Positions 33,460-33,525 of a stretch of 33,525 nt of DNA are shown here, piece by piece. Under the pieces are notes generated by a model, which ran no database searches, was not told where the DNA came from, and saw only the letters and a program-made list of their open reading frames with translations. Source of the DNA: Prevotella sp. UBA2746 (GTDB lineage: Bacteria > Bacteroidota > Bacteroidia > Bacteroidales > Bacteroidaceae); NCBI GenBank assembly GCA_002353555.1, contig DEJO01000029.1, forward strand, positions 1-33,525, read 5' to 3'. Each line of letters starts with the position of its first letter. The first letter of the stretch is position 1. Made by a program: the position numbers and the translations under genes.

Positions 33460-33525
33460 ACACGACGAGTAAGCGTTATTGACACGACGAGTATACGTTA
33501 CCGACGCGATGAGTATACGTTAGTG
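33460..33525. repeat. Second tandem array, 22-bp period, running off the window
   Basis: Three consecutive 22-bp units begin at 33460, 33482 and 33504. Each has the plan ACrCGAyGAGTAwrCGTTA; the second and third contain GTATAC. The sequence is different from the preceding array, but the period is almost the same. The array is open at the right edge. Confidence 0.8.

Noticed and set aside
33305..33525. CRISPR array
   Set aside because: Repeat words are only 9 bp (first array) or the units are contiguous 22-mers without spacers (second array). There is no 25-37-bp repeat with unique spacers of similar size and no cas gene in the window.

Overview
The window looks like a chromosomal segment of a Bacteroidales bacterium, most likely Prevotella or a close relative. 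The evidence is: repeated TTTG-N19-21-TAnnTTTG promoters (the Bacteroidetes housekeeping sigma type) with few Shine-Dalgarno sites; Bacteroidetes-only families (DUF4290, DUF4292, an EnvC-like LytM protein with a long Ala/Arg coiled coil); a single-chain PurL of about 1250 residues; and a very large secreted protein ending in a type IX secretion-like C-terminal tail. No rRNA, tRNA, insertion sequence or CRISPR array was seen.

Layout. 1-350: intergenic DNA with a strong promoter and a 13-bp inverted repeat at the expected transcription start. 351-3480 (+): two overlapping genes for exported proteins of unknown function. 3506-15419 (-): a long co-directional block, in transcription order tsaB, DUF4290, murA, rimM, dxr, rseP, capA-like, then a second promoter and dut, a TPR protein, a DUF4292 lipoprotein and an envC-like gene. 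It couples envelope biogenesis (UDP-GlcNAc enolpyruvyl transfer, MEP isoprenoid pathway, site-2 protease, murein hydrolase control) with tRNA/ribosome and nucleotide functions. 15498-17590 (+): yicC, gmk, nadD. 17584-22489 (-): purL followed by two half-size chromate-transporter genes. 22654-24582 (-): an OmpR-type response regulator and its histidine kinase. 24583-25110: intergenic, with two tandem copies of a promoter-embedded dyad repeat and a candidate small RNA. 25111-25947 (+): an OmpA-family lipoprotein. 26041-26829 (-): a translationally coupled operon of three small genes, two of about 50 codons. 27048-32478 (-): a 1736-residue secreted surface protein and a GTG-started 72-residue companion. 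32479-33525: over 1 kb without a convincing gene, ending in two adjacent 21-22-bp tandem arrays, the second running off the window.

From 351 to about 25.9 kb the sequence is compact and GC-richer, as expected of core genome. From about 26.0 kb to the end it is visibly more A+T-rich and accessory in character.

Most notable observations: an Asp in place of the catalytic Cys in MurA (predicts intrinsic fosfomycin insensitivity); a family of dyad repeats that carry the promoters of dut, purL and the two-component operon; a candidate small RNA of about 130 nt upstream of ompA; the three-gene small-protein operon; the small GTG-started partner of the giant surface protein; and the two short-period tandem arrays at the right end.
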